This document shows, in pieces, positions 8,738 to 17,536 of a stretch of 64,000 nt of DNA (the first letter of the stretch is position 1; each line of letters starts with the position of its first letter). Under the pieces are notes generated by a model that saw only the letters and a program-made list of their open reading frames with translations, was not told where the DNA came from and searched no databases. The stretch is from CBFDBF01 sp050293315 (lineage in GTDB: Bacteria > Pseudomonadota > Gammaproteobacteria > Chromatiales > Chromatiaceae), in NCBI GenBank assembly GCA_050293315.1, contig JBNKMS010000012.1:310001-374000 (forward strand), given 5' to 3'. Both the position numbers and the translations under genes were made by a program.

Positions 8738-9328
8738 ATGAACTGTAGTGGCAATGATCCAAAAATCGTTTTTTTAGATACAGAATTTACAGGGGAGCAT
8801 GCTTATGCAACGCTTGTTTCTCTTGGGCTCGTAACCATGGATGGGCAGGAGCTATATATAACTCTCAATGATTATAGTCGTGCACAGGTTACTGACTGGT
8901 TGGCAGAGAATGTGCTAGTCGATATTGATCCTGCCACTACCGTTTCTTCGAAAGATGCTTATAAAATGCTTCATAGCTTTCTATCGGAGTATTCGCAGGA
9001 TCATCCATTGTATATTGTATCCTGTGGATTGCTGCAGGATTATCTATTACTGCTAGAGTTATACAAGCATGCAACGCCAGGGAGAGAATATTTCCACGCC
9101 CTCCATTGCCTACCACCTTACCTTAATCATCATGCCGCAATCGACTTAAATACATTGTTTAGAGTATGTGGTATTGATCCTGATTTGGATCGTGCGAAAT
9201 TTGCCGGCATTAGTAAAAAAGTGCGACGGCATAATGCATTGGATGACGCGCTCGTTGTGCGTGGCTGTTTTCTTCGTTTGATGAATGAAGAGCCTGTTCA
9301 GACACTGCTGCGAGGCATGCGATTGTGA
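8738..9328 (+). CDS. DEDDh 3'-5' exonuclease-like protein (RNase T/DnaQ superfamily)
   Basis: The 196-residue protein opens with the Exo I motif FLDTEFTG (D14, E16). It has a mid-protein Asp in SCGLLQDYL that could be Exo II, and ends with an Exo III motif HNALDDA, giving the H-x4-D pattern of DEDDh nucleases. All catalytic positions appear intact. A nuclease is unexpected among sugar genes. Its start lies 2 bases after the IMPase stop and its own stop overlaps the GTG start of the next gene, so it is embedded in the operon and not a chance insertion. The substrate is unknown: it may act on RNA or DNA, or the fold may have been recruited for a nucleotide-sugar or CMP-linked substrate. Confidence 0.7.
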   Translation: MNCSGNDPKIVFLDTEFTGEHAYATLVSLGLVTMDGQELYITLNDYSRAQVTDWLAENVLVDIDPATTVSSKDAYKMLHSFLSEYSQDHPLYIVSCGLLQDYLLLLELYKHATPGREYFHALHCLPPYLNHHAAIDLNTLFRVCGIDPDLDRAKFAGISKKVRRHNALDDALVVRGCFLRLMNEEPVQTLLRGMRL

Positions 9329-10377
9329 TTGAAGATGCTCTGTACAGTATCGAAACAAATTTGGAATTTCCAACTTCATTGGTCTCTGCTACTCCAGAAC
9401 TCTGTGAAGTTCTAGATGCATTTGGTTATGTGTCTCTATATGAGGTGAGAGTGGTCAAGAAGACTAATTCTAATTCTAGTATCTATTTTTGTTCATGTGT
9501 AGGTGAGGAGCTGGTGGTACGATCCTCAGATGTATCACATGGGAGTATGTTAGAGGTGCAGTGTCAAATTCTCGATTCTTTACCTGACGGCGCTGGCTTG
9601 AGGCCGTTGATGAATCGTTTTGGTAATTACTGTTTTCACTCTAAGGATAAGGTGTGGATTGTTTATCCTTATATCCGAGGTGTACTTTTTGATGGTAACG
9701 ACAAGATAGGGCAAGTTGTACTTAGACAGTGCTTGGATGTCATTGAAAATTTACGCAGGATTAGAATAGCCGAAGACCAACGAGAGTTATTACCGCGAGT
9801 TAACTTTGATGCGGATGGGTGGTATAGGAGTATAGAATTTTTTTGTGCACCAAATGATGAAGATGTAACGAGTGCATTGGGGCCAGACTTATACTTTTTT
9901 CTTGTTACGGCAAGAGGGCCGCTGCTTGACCTTGTTGACCGTTTGGCAAAGCGTAAATTACCTGTATCCGAGATTACGCATTACGATTTACAGCATGCCA
10001 ATGTTGTTGTTACACCTTATGGACCGCAGATTATTGACCTTGAAGATATTTACTTTGCGCCGCCACTTGTGTCTGCTTGCCATGCTGCATTTAAGCTTGC
10101 CCGGCATATTGTTTTTGCTGACCGTGTAAAACGACGCAGTGTTATGAGAGGAGTTATACCTGCATTTATGCGGCAGCTCGAACCTTTTGGGGTAAAGAGG
10201 CTGGTGGATTTGTTTGAGATATCTGCGATTCGTACCATTAATGATCTCAATGGTATTCGTGTGAATATTCTGGAGAATAATCAGTTAGCAGTGTTGTATG
10301 ACCTTCGTAAGAAGATGCTCAATTTGTTTGAAGTTGCTGACCTCACGGATTGTCGTAAACAGGTCGGCTTGACTTGA
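9325..10377 (+). CDS. APH/choline-kinase-like phosphotransferase
   Basis: The 350-residue protein has the catalytic loop of the aminoglycoside phosphotransferase superfamily (HYDLQHANVVV, matching H-x-D-x3-x-N) and a following IIDLED that takes the place of the DFG motif. The N-terminal half is a poorly conserved ATP lobe. Such kinases phosphorylate small molecules, including sugars and choline or ethanolamine. Here the likely substrate is a sugar or a glycan decoration; nothing in the sequence suggests antibiotic resistance. The start is GTG at 9325, overlapping the exonuclease-like gene by 4 bases. A gap of 40 bases follows, with a good Shine-Dalgarno (AAGGGGG, 10404-10410) for the next gene. 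Confidence 0.65.
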   Translation: MIEDALYSIETNLEFPTSLVSATPELCEVLDAFGYVSLYEVRVVKKTNSNSSIYFCSCVGEELVVRSSDVSHGSMLEVQCQILDSLPDGAGLRPLMNRFGNYCFHSKDKVWIVYPYIRGVLFDGNDKIGQVVLRQCLDVIENLRRIRIAEDQRELLPRVNFDADGWYRSIEFFCAPNDEDVTSALGPDLYFFLVTARGPLLDLVDRLAKRKLPVSEITHYDLQHANVVVTPYGPQIIDLEDIYFAPPLVSACHAAFKLARHIVFADRVKRRSVMRGVIPAFMRQLEPFGVKRLVDLFEISAIRTINDLNGIRVNILENNQLAVLYDLRKKMLNLFEVADLTDCRKQVGLT

Positions 10378-10417
10378 TTTGTAGATACTTTTCTTAAAAG
10401 ACTAAGGGGGAATTAGG

Positions 10418-11485
10418 TTGGAGACCGTATATCTTGGGAATGTTCCTGTAGGGGACGGCTATCCGCCTGTGTTTGTTGCGGAAGTTGGATCTTTCTTTAA
10501 CAGAGATGTGGATCTTGCATTGGACTACTTGCGGTGTACGGTTGATGCTGGTGCTCCAGTCTTTAAAACGGAGATTCTCCATGATCCCAATACTGTTTTG
10601 GCAAGCGCAAATTTGATATGTAGCTATAAAACTGCGCATGGTGAAAAAGCAGAGCCATACCGTGAGATGATAGAACGCAAAGTAGTTTCTCTTAAGGAAT
10701 ATGAGCGGTTATTTCATGCCGCAGATGAGCTGTGCATCCCGGTAATTGCAACAGTGTTTGATTTCGTAGGAATAGAATTCTTGAAGGATATGGGCGGGTG
10801 TGGGATTAAGATATCACGAAACAATATTAATCATATCCCTTTATTAAGAAAGGCAGCGCATAGCGGTTTGCCAGTGATACTTGATACCGGAGAATTGTAT
10901 CTCTCAGAAATTGTGATGGCGGTAGAATTGCTGCAGCAGGAGGGCGCACCTGTGATTGTTAATCATCATCCGGGCCAAAATCCATCCTCTGCAATAGTGC
11001 ATAACATGCGTATGATCGATACTTACAAAAGTATATTGGATGTTCCTATTGGGCTTGCATGTCACTATCGCGGAGAGGAGATGATGTATGTTGCTGTGGC
11101 GCGAGGAGCGAACCTAATAGAAAAAGGTGTAGTGGATGATCCAGATCGTGCAGAAGTGGACCTATTGAGTGCAATGCCATTTACAAATCTTAAATCGGCA
11201 CTGGACAAAATACATCAATGCTGGGAATCATTGGGAGATGGGTTGCTCAAGGTGCCTGCTGAACGGAACCTTTCTACGAGGACAGGTATGTATGCACGTG
11301 CGAACATGAAACGTGGTGATACTATTTCTCTTGATGTAGTTGGTTTTGCATGGCCGCCAGTTGGTGTTTCACCTGAGCACTGGGATGAGGTTGAAGGATG
11401 GACTTTGGCTAAGGATATTTTAGCTGGCGAACCTATAGAATGGGGTGCGTTGAGCCTGCAGGATACAAGTGGAAAAGGGACATGA
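10418..11485 (+). CDS. Divergent second NeuB-family synthase with a lost metal ligand
   Basis: The 355-residue protein aligns by eye with NeuB along its length: VFVAEVGSFFN for AEIGxNH, VFKTE for VKFQ, IKIS for YKIAS, LDTGE, and a C-terminal SAF-like part (ARANMKRGDTISLD). It differs at key sites. The first manganese-binding histidine is kept (H216 in LACH), but the second, normally in EKHFTLD, is Gly (G237 in LIEKGVVDD). The acceptor-binding stretch is also changed. It may use another acceptor or metal site, or have become a non-catalytic subunit. The start is TTG at 10418, 7 bases after a strong AAGGGGG. Its end overlaps pseF (ATGA), so it is translated with an activating enzyme. Confidence 0.75.
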   Translation: METVYLGNVPVGDGYPPVFVAEVGSFFNRDVDLALDYLRCTVDAGAPVFKTEILHDPNTVLASANLICSYKTAHGEKAEPYREMIERKVVSLKEYERLFHAADELCIPVIATVFDFVGIEFLKDMGGCGIKISRNNINHIPLLRKAAHSGLPVILDTGELYLSEIVMAVELLQQEGAPVIVNHHPGQNPSSAIVHNMRMIDTYKSILDVPIGLACHYRGEEMMYVAVARGANLIEKGVVDDPDRAEVDLLSAMPFTNLKSALDKIHQCWESLGDGLLKVPAERNLSTRTGMYARANMKRGDTISLDVVGFAWPPVGVSPEHWDEVEGWTLAKDILAGEPIEWGALSLQDTSGKGT

Positions 11486-12189
11486 GCGATTTTAGGCGAA
11501 TCGCAATTATCCCTGCGCGAGGTGGATCAAAACGATTGCCTCGTAAAAATATAGCGCGTGTCTGCGGTAGATCTGTGCTGGACTATACTGTGGAGGCGGC
11601 ATTTAAAAGCGGGTTGTTCGATCGTGTCATAGTTTCTACAGAAGATGATGAGATTGCACAAGTGGCAGAAGAGGCTGGCGCAGAAAGTTGGGAGCGGGCA
11701 GCGAATTTATCATCAGATACTACTACGATGGATGAGGTTGTTATTGATGTACTGAATGTTTTTCATGACCGTTATGGCGAATATCCCACATCATTTTGCT
11801 GTTTACTAGCAACAGCTGCTCTACGGTTACCGTCTGATATAATAAATGCTTTCATGCTGCTGAAGCCTGGTGAATGCGATTTTGTGCTTGCTTATAAAGA
11901 ATATGAGTCAAGTCCACATGAGGCGCTTCTGCTCGATGAATCAAACGGCCTCAGTCCAATGTGGCCTGATCTTATGCGCAGGACGCGTTGGGATCGGCCT
12001 CGTCTAGTTAAGGACGCGGGCAGTATATATTGGTTTAATACAAAAGCATTTCTCAAAGAAGGAACCTTCTTTGGTGCTAATTTGCGTGGATATCTACTGC
12101 CAAATGATAGGGCGGTAGATTTGGATGAGCCGGCTGATCTGGAGCTTATGGAGTATTATATGCGTAGACGCATTCAATCAAACGGTTGA
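11482..12189 (+). CDS. pseF: Acylneuraminate/pseudaminate cytidylyltransferase
   Basis: The ATG at 11482, overlapping the previous TGA, gives a 235-residue protein whose fifth residue onwards matches the family start. A GTG/TTG-type extension from 11440 would lie inside the upstream gene. The CTP-binding signature IIPARGGSKRLPRKNI is intact, and DAGSIYWF followed by LRGYLLPNDRAVDLDEPAD matches the C-terminal part of PseF/NeuA enzymes. The protein should activate the nonulosonic acid with CTP to form the CMP-sugar used by glycosyltransferases. It is directly coupled to the divergent NeuB paralogue, which raises the question of which synthase's product it uses. About 60 bases without a gene follow. 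Confidence 0.85.
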   Translation: MSDFRRIAIIPARGGSKRLPRKNIARVCGRSVLDYTVEAAFKSGLFDRVIVSTEDDEIAQVAEEAGAESWERAANLSSDTTTMDEVVIDVLNVFHDRYGEYPTSFCCLLATAALRLPSDIINAFMLLKPGECDFVLAYKEYESSPHEALLLDESNGLSPMWPDLMRRTRWDRPRLVKDAGSIYWFNTKAFLKEGTFFGANLRGYLLPNDRAVDLDEPADLELMEYYMRRRIQSNG

Positions 12190-12251
12190 GATGTTATGCG
12201 TTGTAATCAATGACTGAATGGAATGTTGGTTAATACGAGGATAATGCAAGA

Positions 12252-13292
12252 ATGTTGAACGCAACTGCGCAAGTCGCCAGGTTGTTGGCACCAGGGCGAT
12301 TAGTGTTTGATGAGGAACCATTTGATGCAGAGTCTCTTGGTGCTCGGGAAGTTGCAGCTATTACGGAGTGGAGTGCTATTTCCACTGGTACTGAAACTGC
12401 TGCTTATCTAGGGTTGCCTCCACTGCGTAGCGATGTTGCTCCATATCCGCGAGTGGTTGGGTATTGTAACGTTGCCCATGTTGTCGCGGTAGGTGCCGAT
12501 GTGCTTGATGTGTCTGTGGGAGATCGTATCGTGACCTTCCAATCTCATCGGAGTCACTTTATCGTTGATGTTTCTTGTGTCATGGCAATTGTCCCTGATG
12601 ATCTAGATCCACGATTAGCCACAGTTACATATTTGTTTCATCTTGGATACGATGCATTTCTTAAGGGAGATGCTTTTGCAGGAATGAATGCTTTAGTGGT
12701 CGGACTGGGCCCGCTTGGGCTAGGAGCTGTTGCGGTAGGGGATATGGCTGGGATGCGTATAGCAGCGGTATCAGATCATGAAATCCAGCGAGAAAGAGCG
12801 TGTCGTATGGGGAGTATTGCTGCGTTCGATAGGGATGATCCACCAGAAAGAATAAGATCATTTGGTAAAGAGCCCGGTATTGATCTAGTAGTGTTGACCT
12901 CGAATGGATGGGAAGATTTCATGCTGGCACTTAAAGTTGTTCGTCAGGGCGGTGTGATCTGCGTAGTGGGATTTCCTGGCCGACTTTCTGGGCGACCACC
13001 TTTCAATCCATTGCAAGCAGAATTGTTTTATCAGAAGCAACTAACTATTCGTGCGGTGGGATTTGCAGCTGCATCGGATGTACCGCCATCAGAGATCCGC
13101 TTTACAACCAAAAGAAATATGAATTACCTGATTGATAGAATTGCGTCTGGCTCTTTGCCGGCAGCTGAATTGATTTCTGGGGAATATGATGCTTTTAGTT
13201 TACAGAAGGCATACGAAGATTTGTTGGCGCATCGTGGTAACCCAGTGACTTATATACTTAGATGGCCTGGGGCTGACGAGAATCGGATATGA
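12252..13292 (+). CDS. MDR-superfamily dehydrogenase (zinc-type alcohol dehydrogenase-like)
   Basis: The 346-residue protein has the two MDR domains: a GroES-like N-terminal part (AISTGTETAAYLG) and a Rossmann part with ALVVGLGPLGLGAVAVGDMAG. The classical catalytic zinc Cys and the four-Cys structural zinc lobe are not visible. The S-x-GTE motif instead resembles the MDR half of the two-domain (MDR plus Gfo/Idh/MocA) oxidoreductases found in some LPS loci. The next gene is a Gfo/Idh/MocA protein starting inside this stop codon, so the pair looks like the split form of that fusion. The likely job is oxidation or reduction of a sugar hydroxyl or keto group. The start ATG at 12252 has a weak upstream AGGAT at 12238-12242. 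Confidence 0.75.
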   Translation: MLNATAQVARLLAPGRLVFDEEPFDAESLGAREVAAITEWSAISTGTETAAYLGLPPLRSDVAPYPRVVGYCNVAHVVAVGADVLDVSVGDRIVTFQSHRSHFIVDVSCVMAIVPDDLDPRLATVTYLFHLGYDAFLKGDAFAGMNALVVGLGPLGLGAVAVGDMAGMRIAAVSDHEIQRERACRMGSIAAFDRDDPPERIRSFGKEPGIDLVVLTSNGWEDFMLALKVVRQGGVICVVGFPGRLSGRPPFNPLQAELFYQKQLTIRAVGFAAASDVPPSEIRFTTKRNMNYLIDRIASGSLPAAELISGEYDAFSLQKAYEDLLAHRGNPVTYILRWPGADENRI

Positions 13293-14362
13293 ACGATTCA
13301 TTGAAAGCAGCAGTAATCGGATGCGGGCGTATGGGTGCTTTTACTCGTCCCGAACTTCTTCAATTCCTTCCAAAAGGATGGATTCCACATAATCATGCTG
13401 AGGCAATTTCTGCTGCGGAAGGGGTGGAATTAGTTGCAGTCTGCGATATTTCATCTGATGCAGCAGAGGAGGCGGCAGAGAGATACGGAATAAATGCTGT
13501 GTATAGTGATTTTGATGCATTATTCAATGAGCAAAAGTTGGATATAGTATCGATTGCTACTCGTACAGATGTTAGATCAGAGGTTATACAGAGGGCAATG
13601 GCAGCTAATGTTCGTGGCCTGCATTCAGAAAAGCCTCTCTGCCGTTCATTAGCTGAGGGTAATGAGGTGGCCTCAGTTATTCGTAACGCTGGTGCATCCT
13701 TTACATACGGCGTCTATCGGCGGTACATGGAGGTGTATAAAACAGCAAGAGAGATAATTAGCAGTGGTGAGTTAGGAGAGCTTTTGCAAATCTCAGTTGC
13801 TTTTGGGAAGAGCCACCTACTATGGAATCTTCCCCATGCTACAGATTTGATGCTCTTCTTTTCCGGTGCAGAGCGGGCGGAATGGGTTACGGCTTCAGTG
13901 TTGTTCGGCGATGGTGTTATTACAGATACTTTGATTGATGATGACCCGGTTGTTGAGGCGGGGGTGGTGAAATTCGATAATGGAGTGACTGGGATTATCA
14001 GTGCTACTGGTGGTTTATCTGTTACCGCGTCTCTCAGTGAGGGTGAGGTTACTGTAGGGGCTGATGGGTCGTGGCTAGAGATTCGTCGGGTAAATGCTGG
14101 TGGGAGAAGTAAATACCGACTCAACTCTGAGGTTATCATGCCGCAGCCGGCAAAGAGCGGAATGTTGGTAGCAATTGAAGAATTGCGGGATGCTATTTTG
14201 CACGATTTGCCGCAATCGATATTGCTTGATACTGTGCTTGAAGGGCAGCGTATTTTATTTGCCATGGTTTTATCTGAGCTGCATGGTGGAGGACGTATTC
14301 AAGTAAGAGATGTCCCGGAGGACTTTACTGTGACTGGCCGAATAGGAGGATTGTACGCTTGA
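13289..14362 (+). CDS. Gfo/Idh/MocA-family oxidoreductase
   Basis: The 357-residue protein starts with a Rossmann NAD(P) motif (AVIGCGRMGAF), includes the VAVCDIS strand typical of the family, and has the EKPL motif (SEKPLCRSL) at the cofactor and catalytic region. A C-terminal alpha/beta domain with HLLWNLPHATDLMLFF probably carries the catalytic His. Members oxidise or reduce sugar ring carbons. The start overlaps the MDR dehydrogenase by 4 bases (ATGA), and the two may work as a complex or in sequence. After it come 131 bases without a gene, then the very AT-rich gene at 14.5 kb. Confidence 0.85.
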   Translation: MNDSLKAAVIGCGRMGAFTRPELLQFLPKGWIPHNHAEAISAAEGVELVAVCDISSDAAEEAAERYGINAVYSDFDALFNEQKLDIVSIATRTDVRSEVIQRAMAANVRGLHSEKPLCRSLAEGNEVASVIRNAGASFTYGVYRRYMEVYKTAREIISSGELGELLQISVAFGKSHLLWNLPHATDLMLFFSGAERAEWVTASVLFGDGVITDTLIDDDPVVEAGVVKFDNGVTGIISATGGLSVTASLSEGEVTVGADGSWLEIRRVNAGGRSKYRLNSEVIMPQPAKSGMLVAIEELRDAILHDLPQSILLDTVLEGQRILFAMVLSELHGGGRIQVRDVPEDFTVTGRIGGLYA

Positions 14363-14493
14363 CTGCGACGAGTGCACACGTGATCTATAAGTACTGCCAT
14401 CAATTTATATGCAAATAATGATTGGGTTTGTGAGTCTTGACGTGTTTGATTGGGTATCTGAAATATACCGTAAGCAAATAGTATGCGTACTCC

Positions 14494-16485
14494 ATGGTGT
14501 GCTGCTTGAAAAAAGATAATCTACTTGTTCTTGATCTATTATCTTTTGATTCTATCTGTCATTTGATATGTAAGGGAAAGATAACAAGCTACGATAAAAT
14601 ATATTATTGCCGTGAAACAATAATTGGCGCAATGATTTTGCGGCTTTTCCCAGCCTGTATGTCAAATGGGTTTTCCCAATTGCATGAGCCGCTTTCTGAT
14701 GTGGTAGTTAGCGAAACGAATGGCGCTGTGCTACGTGAAGAAATTCTGGCTGAACATATGGAGCGTGTGGTAATTGCGGCAGCAGATGAAGTGGCAAGCA
14801 TGGCCGGTTGTAGTGTTGAGAGACTGCGGAGGTCGCTTTCCCCTTATTCCATAATGGGGCTTTTCCATCAATCAGAGGCAATTACATGGGGCCGTATTTT
14901 TAATTGCGATGTATTAGTTAGAAGGAAATTGCCTGAGAGTGCATATCTCAGTTCTGAGGTGCAGGTTTGTAGTTATCAAGGATTGATTGATAGCTGGATT
15001 CCAAAAAAGAGGAAGGGGTATTGTTTTGAAAGCACATATGCGCCAGGTATATGGCAATTGTCAATCAGTTATTGGCTAGTGATGTATGCAGTGGCTTTTG
15101 CGTTTTTTCCATTTCTATGGCTGGCAGGATGGATAAGAGCGAAGGGGACGGGAGATCAAGGTTTTAATGACTGTATTGGTGTGCAGGTGTTGAGGAAGCA
15201 TATTGATAGGTCAGAGAAGAACGATCTGCATTGGGTAAATAATCCAGATATATATGAGAATCTTTTGCTGCTTATTAATAGAACTGTGAAGCGTCTTGGC
15301 GATACTGCTGATATCAAATCTTTTGTATATGGCCCGGTAGGTATACTAAGATCTGCGCCTATGTCCGTTTATATTGAGGTGTGTAAAAAGTTTCTCTCCT
15401 TTTTTCCAAGATCATTGCGTTTGATTATGTATGCGTTTAAGTACGAATATATCAGGCTTGTTGTGTTTGAGTTATTGTCAGTTATGTGGTGGCGAGCGGT
15501 GTTATCGAGTTGTAAGGTGCGCATATTATATACACTGCGCTCATTCGGGGAGGCGCCCTGCGTCCTAGCTGCTGATGCTGAAGATATTATATATGTGAGA
15601 GGACACTGGTCTAATCAAGGTGCCCCACATCCACATATTGAAACGAGTGCAGATGTATTTTTTGTTTGGGGTGATGCGGCAATTGATCTTTACACAGGGA
15701 GTGGCTCACGCAATGTTAATTATGTGAAAGTAGGATTCAATGATTCGCCCTTGTTTGAGCAGGCTAGAATTGATGCTCTTAACCTAAAGAAAGAACTATC
15801 AATAAATGAAGAGTGCACAGTTATTTCATTTTTTGATAATCTAGTATGTAATGATTTGCCTAACTCAAAACGAGATTTGGTTAATATTTTTGAGTTGATG
15901 TTTAGGATGTTGGATAAATATCCAATAATGCGATTGGTGTATAAACCAAAGGACTATGGTTTTGTAAAAGATGCCATGCCAGAAATTGCTTCTAAAATCG
16001 ATCATTATATTGCCGTGAAGCGTATGCATCTATTATTTGAAGAGAAAGGTTACAGATATAAGCCTATTGTTATTGGGTGCATGGCTGACATGGCTATTGG
16101 TTTTCCATTTAGCACTGCTGTCACGGAGGCAGCACTCGTAGGTTGCCCGTCGATTCATTTAAATCTTACAGGATATAGAAAGCATAGGTGGGATCACATC
16201 GGTAAAAATAGGTTTGTATTCCATGATCTTGAGTCAGCAAGTAGTGCGCTCGATCTATTTTTTGAAGGTAAAAATCCGATGTTAGGGGTATATGGCAAAG
16301 AATTAGAATATGTCGATCCATTCATGGATGAGAGAACATCTGAGCGCGCAGATTATTATATGAGGCGTTTATTACTCCATGCAGAAAATAACGACAAATA
16401 CAAATCTATTCAGCTCGCAAATCTTGACTATGCGAATAGATTTTGCGCAGGCGATATGTCATATATAGTTAATTCAGGGCGATAA
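14494..16485 (+). CDS. Large membrane-anchored surface-carbohydrate protein, probable glycosyltransferase
   Basis: The 663-residue protein is not assigned to a named enzyme. Residues 1-185 form a soluble N-terminal region, residues 188-213 a strongly hydrophobic segment likely to be one membrane span, and 230-663 a domain whose end (IGCMADMAIGFPFSTAVTEA, then VGCPSIHLNL) resembles the nucleotide-sugar-binding end of GT-B glycosyltransferases. The same layout is seen in the proteins at 17.5 and 30.2 kb. No clear Shine-Dalgarno precedes the ATG, so the start is uncertain. The gene is far more AT-rich than the LPS core genes: one hand-counted line (14521-14580) has 18 G+C of 60. That suggests recent transfer. 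The function is inferred from layout and context. Confidence 0.55.
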   Translation: MVCCLKKDNLLVLDLLSFDSICHLICKGKITSYDKIYYCRETIIGAMILRLFPACMSNGFSQLHEPLSDVVVSETNGAVLREEILAEHMERVVIAAADEVASMAGCSVERLRRSLSPYSIMGLFHQSEAITWGRIFNCDVLVRRKLPESAYLSSEVQVCSYQGLIDSWIPKKRKGYCFESTYAPGIWQLSISYWLVMYAVAFAFFPFLWLAGWIRAKGTGDQGFNDCIGVQVLRKHIDRSEKNDLHWVNNPDIYENLLLLINRTVKRLGDTADIKSFVYGPVGILRSAPMSVYIEVCKKFLSFFPRSLRLIMYAFKYEYIRLVVFELLSVMWWRAVLSSCKVRILYTLRSFGEAPCVLAADAEDIIYVRGHWSNQGAPHPHIETSADVFFVWGDAAIDLYTGSGSRNVNYVKVGFNDSPLFEQARIDALNLKKELSINEECTVISFFDNLVCNDLPNSKRDLVNIFELMFRMLDKYPIMRLVYKPKDYGFVKDAMPEIASKIDHYIAVKRMHLLFEEKGYRYKPIVIGCMADMAIGFPFSTAVTEAALVGCPSIHLNLTGYRKHRWDHIGKNRFVFHDLESASSALDLFFEGKNPMLGVYGKELEYVDPFMDERTSERADYYMRRLLLHAENNDKYKSIQLANLDYANRFCAGDMSYIVNSGR

Positions 16486-16492
16486 ATTTAAA

Positions 16493-17536
16493 GTGCGCAG
16501 AATAGAATATAAGCAATTAGTTTCTTTTCACAATGATCTACTAAAGATAGTAGGCCTGGATGACCAGTCTCGTGAAGCGGTTACTCTTGGTCTATGTGAG
16601 ACTTCCTTGCGTGGAGTGGATTCTCATGGTGTTAGACTGCTCCCTCACTATGTAAACTCTGCTTTAAGTGGTCGAAAAAACCCACAACCTCAATATAAAT
16701 TTCATTTAACCTTCCCCTCCATTGGCCATCTTGATGCGGATAACGCATTTGGTCATGCTGCTGGTATGAAGGCGATTGAGCATGGTATGGAAATGGCAGA
16801 AACCCAAGGTATAGGCGCGGTCGCTGTGTCCAACTCTAGTCACCCGGGGGCCATGGCCAGCATGGCGTTGAAGGCGGCACGTGAAGGCTATGCGGCATTC
16901 GCCTTTACCCATGCAGATGCGCTGGTACTCTCCCATGGCGGTACTCGGCCCTATTTCGGAACTAACCCGATCTGCTTTGCGGTGCCGAGGAAAGAGCAAA
17001 ACCCGTACTGTCTCGACATGGCCTCCAGTATTATTCCCTGGAACCGAGTATTGATCCATAGGAATGCTGATTCACTCTTGGCAGATGAAGTTGCTGCAGA
17101 TAGCGCGGGAAATCCCACCAATGATCCTCACCTGGCCGCAAGCTTGCTACCGACCGGCACCTATAAGGGGTATGGTATTGCATCCATGGTTGAGATCCTG
17201 TGCGGAATTTATACTGGGATGGCATTCGGACGAGACATTCCTGCTATGTACAAGGCGCCGATGGAGCAACCACGTTATTTGGGACAGTTCTATATGGTGA
17301 TGCGTGTTGACGGCGCTATTGATGCTGAAGAGTTTATTGCTCGGATGCAGCAGATGACTGATGAAGTCAGGGCCGAGCCGGCCGTTGAAGGTGAGAGGGT
17401 TTATCTTCCTGGCGATCCTGAGATTATCGAATCAGAAAAACGTATGCGCGACGGAGTGCCTCTAGATGAGGCCACTGTGTCAGCCTTCAGAGAGCTTAGT
17501 GAGCGTTTTGACGTACCATTGAAATTGATCGATTAA
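16493..17536 (+). CDS. Malate/L-lactate/ureidoglycolate dehydrogenase (LDH2) family
   Basis: The 347-residue protein matches the LDH2 family along its length: SLRGVDSHGVRLL near residue 40, NSSHPGAM, GTNPICFAVP, LDMASS, and GTYKGYGIASMVEIL. The family uses NAD(P)H to interconvert 2-keto and 2-hydroxy acids, so the enzyme may act on a keto acid used in this locus. The start is GTG at 16493 with a poor ribosome site. G+C content rises sharply inside the gene: 18 of 60 in 16501-16560 and 38 of 60 in 16801-16860, counted by hand. This may mark a recombination joint. The reading frame stays intact and the length is normal. The stop overlaps the next ATG (TAATG). Confidence 0.85.
   Translation: MRRIEYKQLVSFHNDLLKIVGLDDQSREAVTLGLCETSLRGVDSHGVRLLPHYVNSALSGRKNPQPQYKFHLTFPSIGHLDADNAFGHAAGMKAIEHGMEMAETQGIGAVAVSNSSHPGAMASMALKAAREGYAAFAFTHADALVLSHGGTRPYFGTNPICFAVPRKEQNPYCLDMASSIIPWNRVLIHRNADSLLADEVAADSAGNPTNDPHLAASLLPTGTYKGYGIASMVEILCGIYTGMAFGRDIPAMYKAPMEQPRYLGQFYMVMRVDGAIDAEEFIARMQQMTDEVRAEPAVEGERVYLPGDPEIIESEKRMRDGVPLDEATVSAFRELSERFDVPLKLID

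Noticed and set aside
13714..14265. Long minus-strand open frame opposite the Gfo/Idh/MocA gene
   Set aside because: It runs entirely antisense to a clear gene, has no recognisable domain and no ribosome site; it is a shadow frame.
14437..14466. TTGACG with AAATAT 18 bases on, before the AT-rich gene
   Set aside because: The -10 is poor (three of six) and AT-rich DNA produces such boxes by chance.
16493..17536. Possible frameshift or chimera in the LDH2-family gene
   Set aside because: The frame is uninterrupted, the length is normal and all family motifs are present; only base composition changes.
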